Source: Peromyscus leucopus
Lineage: Eukaryota; Chordata; Mammalia; Rodentia; Cricetidae
Direction: 5' to 3'
Length of the DNA stretch: 64,000 nucleotides
Assembly (NCBI RefSeq): GCF_004664715.2
Contig: NC_051083.1
Coordinates: 98,671,661 to 98,735,660, forward strand
Position 1 is the first letter of the stretch. Every line of letters begins with the position of its first letter. Below are positions 62,430 through 64,000 of this stretch, one piece after another. The notes below the pieces were generated by a model. It made no database searches and was not told where the DNA came from. It saw only the letters and a list, made by a program, of their open reading frames with translations. A program made the position numbers and the translations under genes.

Positions 62430-63300
62430 TTGCCTAGATGACAATATACAGTAAAAGAAGAATCCGCAATAAAGATAGATGAATTAGACTAAATTAAGTT
62501 TGAAAGTTTTTTCCAGCAAATAACAATTCATAAACAGATGATATGTGCCACTAATATTACAAAGAAGAGACTAATGTCTAAGGAATAACAAAAAGCAATT
62601 CACTTGAAAAATGAGCAAAATATTTGAATGACTAGTCATTGTACAGAAGAGAAGACCCAAGTGTCCAATAAACACATGCAATGATGCTTGGGCTCATTGA
62701 ATTAATAACACTGAAATAGCACTTCACATTTCCCATATTGGCATAAACATAAAACTTTGCTATTTATTTCATTTTGTTTGTTTTCTCTGCAAGGATTGTC
62801 ACAATGGTCCATAGCCAAGTATGTCACTATTTTTTATGACTTATCAAACTAAAAATATATTTTACAATTGAAAGAATTTTAGAAATGAAAAAAAAGTTAC
62901 TGACATCATTTGTAGACCAAAAAGCCTAGCAATTTTACTACATGTTCCTTTACAAAAAGTCAGCCAACCCCTCAAAAATTCTAATGCATATATATATCAA
63001 GAGATGTTTATAGGACTCGTACTACTAGTTAGTAGCCACAATCTGGAAATGCTGCAAATATTTATCCATTATGGTATTTTATTAGGAAAGAAACTGAGTG
63101 ATCTTAGCTGTTGTAACATTTTTCATAATTCTTTTATTCGTAATATTCAGTTGACAGAAGGAAGTTACCAAATAATCATACAATGTGACACCACATGTCT
63201 AATATAAAATATAGAAAATTAAATGTATATTTCATTAACCAAAAATGAGCAAAAAAGTTTCAAAGCAAGATATAGTATTGAGTCTACCTACAGATGGAAA
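62430..63300 (+). mobile_element. Old L1 ORF2 C-terminal fragment
   Basis: Translated pieces such as KNEQNI and EEKTQVSNKHMQ near 62600-62660, then NLEMLQIFIHYGIL near 63030, follow the L1 ORF2 C-terminal order, with many stops. The 67-codon frame at 63004-63207 is a relic of this, not a gene. Confidence 0.55.
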
Positions 63301-64000
63301 GAATAGAGATGATTAATGCCTCTTTGTGCAGCATTTGAGTACAAATCATTGAAAGAGGAATAGCATTAAGCTACCAAGAAGATGTAAATGCTATGTGCTT
63401 CCATAAATGAATATGTATATATGTTAAAATGAACTATATTGAATTATATATTGCATAATTATTAACTGACAGATTAGAAAAAACTATATTTAAAATAAAT
63501 TAGTAAACAATAGTCATTCAGAGAAAACTCTGCATATTTAATGCTAAGGGATGATAAAAGAATTGAATTTCTAGAATGATACACTCTTCAAAATATCCTT
63601 TATAGAATATAAAACATTGTCTTATGATTTAGAGAAAAATAGTTATGTAGCTAATATATGTAATCATATCACAATTATTCTTATCACTCAGAATTGAAGT
63701 AGGGAATGAAATGGAGCTGGAAAGATATTCAATAAATGGCTTTACCTGTAATTATTCATTATACACAACAAAAACCTGAGAGCCAATGAAATGGCGTAAA
63801 TCTAAGTTTGGTTTCTACACAGAATTATTATCTAAGTTTAATCTTTACAGCTCATATGGTGGACAGAGAACCAAATCCTACAAGTTGTTTCCTGACCAAC
63901 ACAATTGTCTTTTCATGTGAATATATACATAGATAATTAAATACAATAAAAATCAATGCATGGTGTATTGTAACAAGTATGAGACGTTTTGTTTACTTAT
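63301..64000. other. AT-rich sequence to the window edge
   Basis: No recognised feature. Confidence 0.5.

Noticed and set aside
63004..63207. 67-codon ORF as a small gene
   Set aside because: Its sequence follows the L1 ORF2 C-terminal order and flanks contain more of the same relic.

Overview
The window is about 64 kb of rodent nuclear DNA and has no intact protein-coding gene. B1 and B2/B3 SINEs, L1 elements with rodent-type 3' UTRs and tandem 5' UTR monomers, MaLR-type solo LTRs and long (CA)n/(AT)n tracts identify a muroid rodent. The form of the B1 copies and an ERV LTR also suggest Cricetidae (hamster, vole or deer-mouse lineage). That family-level call is inference; the rodent call is firm. 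Base composition is AT-rich, and some ancient mammalian repeats (MIR, L2-like, old MaLR and L1) survive, as expected of a gene-poor intergenic region or a very long intron.

Layout. 1-9.6 kb: unique AT-rich DNA with a reversed L1 split by a MaLR LTR that itself carries a B1, plus a truncated L1 3' end, two good B1s and a probable ERV LTR. 9.6-17.2 kb: a broken minus-strand L1 complex (ORF2, ORF1 and 5' monomers) hit by two MaLR LTRs and an ERV-like LTR. 17.2-23 kb: unique AT-rich DNA, a MIR and a plus-strand L1 3' end. 23-34.6 kb: two plus-strand L1s with 5' UTR monomers, large internal deletions and nested MaLR, B2 and L1 insertions. 34.6-51 kb: mostly unique AT-rich DNA with SINEs, L1 3' fragments, microsatellites and old MIR/L2. 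51-55 kb: a nested repeat cluster with an inverted pair of one LTR-like element, one arm carrying a clean solo LTR. 55.2-60.9 kb: a processed retrocopy of TCF20. 60.9-64 kb: AT-rich DNA with an old MaLR LTR and an old L1 fragment.

The main object is the TCF20 (SPBP/AR1) retrocopy at 55265-60843. It is 5' truncated, contains about 1,430 codons of the gene, ends in the short-isoform C terminus, and has a 3' UTR, an AATAAA, a poly(A) tract and a perfect 16-bp target-site duplication. Its frame is broken about 11 times. Every break is a net deletion, most look like CCC to CC or GGGG to GGG contractions, and there is no nonsense substitution between them. That is an odd decay pattern and could reflect homopolymer errors in the assembly.

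No gene network or new biological system is supported here. The remaining interest is in genome dynamics: nested insertions with readable target duplications, an in-frame 36-bp triplication inside an L1, a template-switch-like hairpin, a 62-bp dispersed direct duplication and the inverted LTR-like pair.
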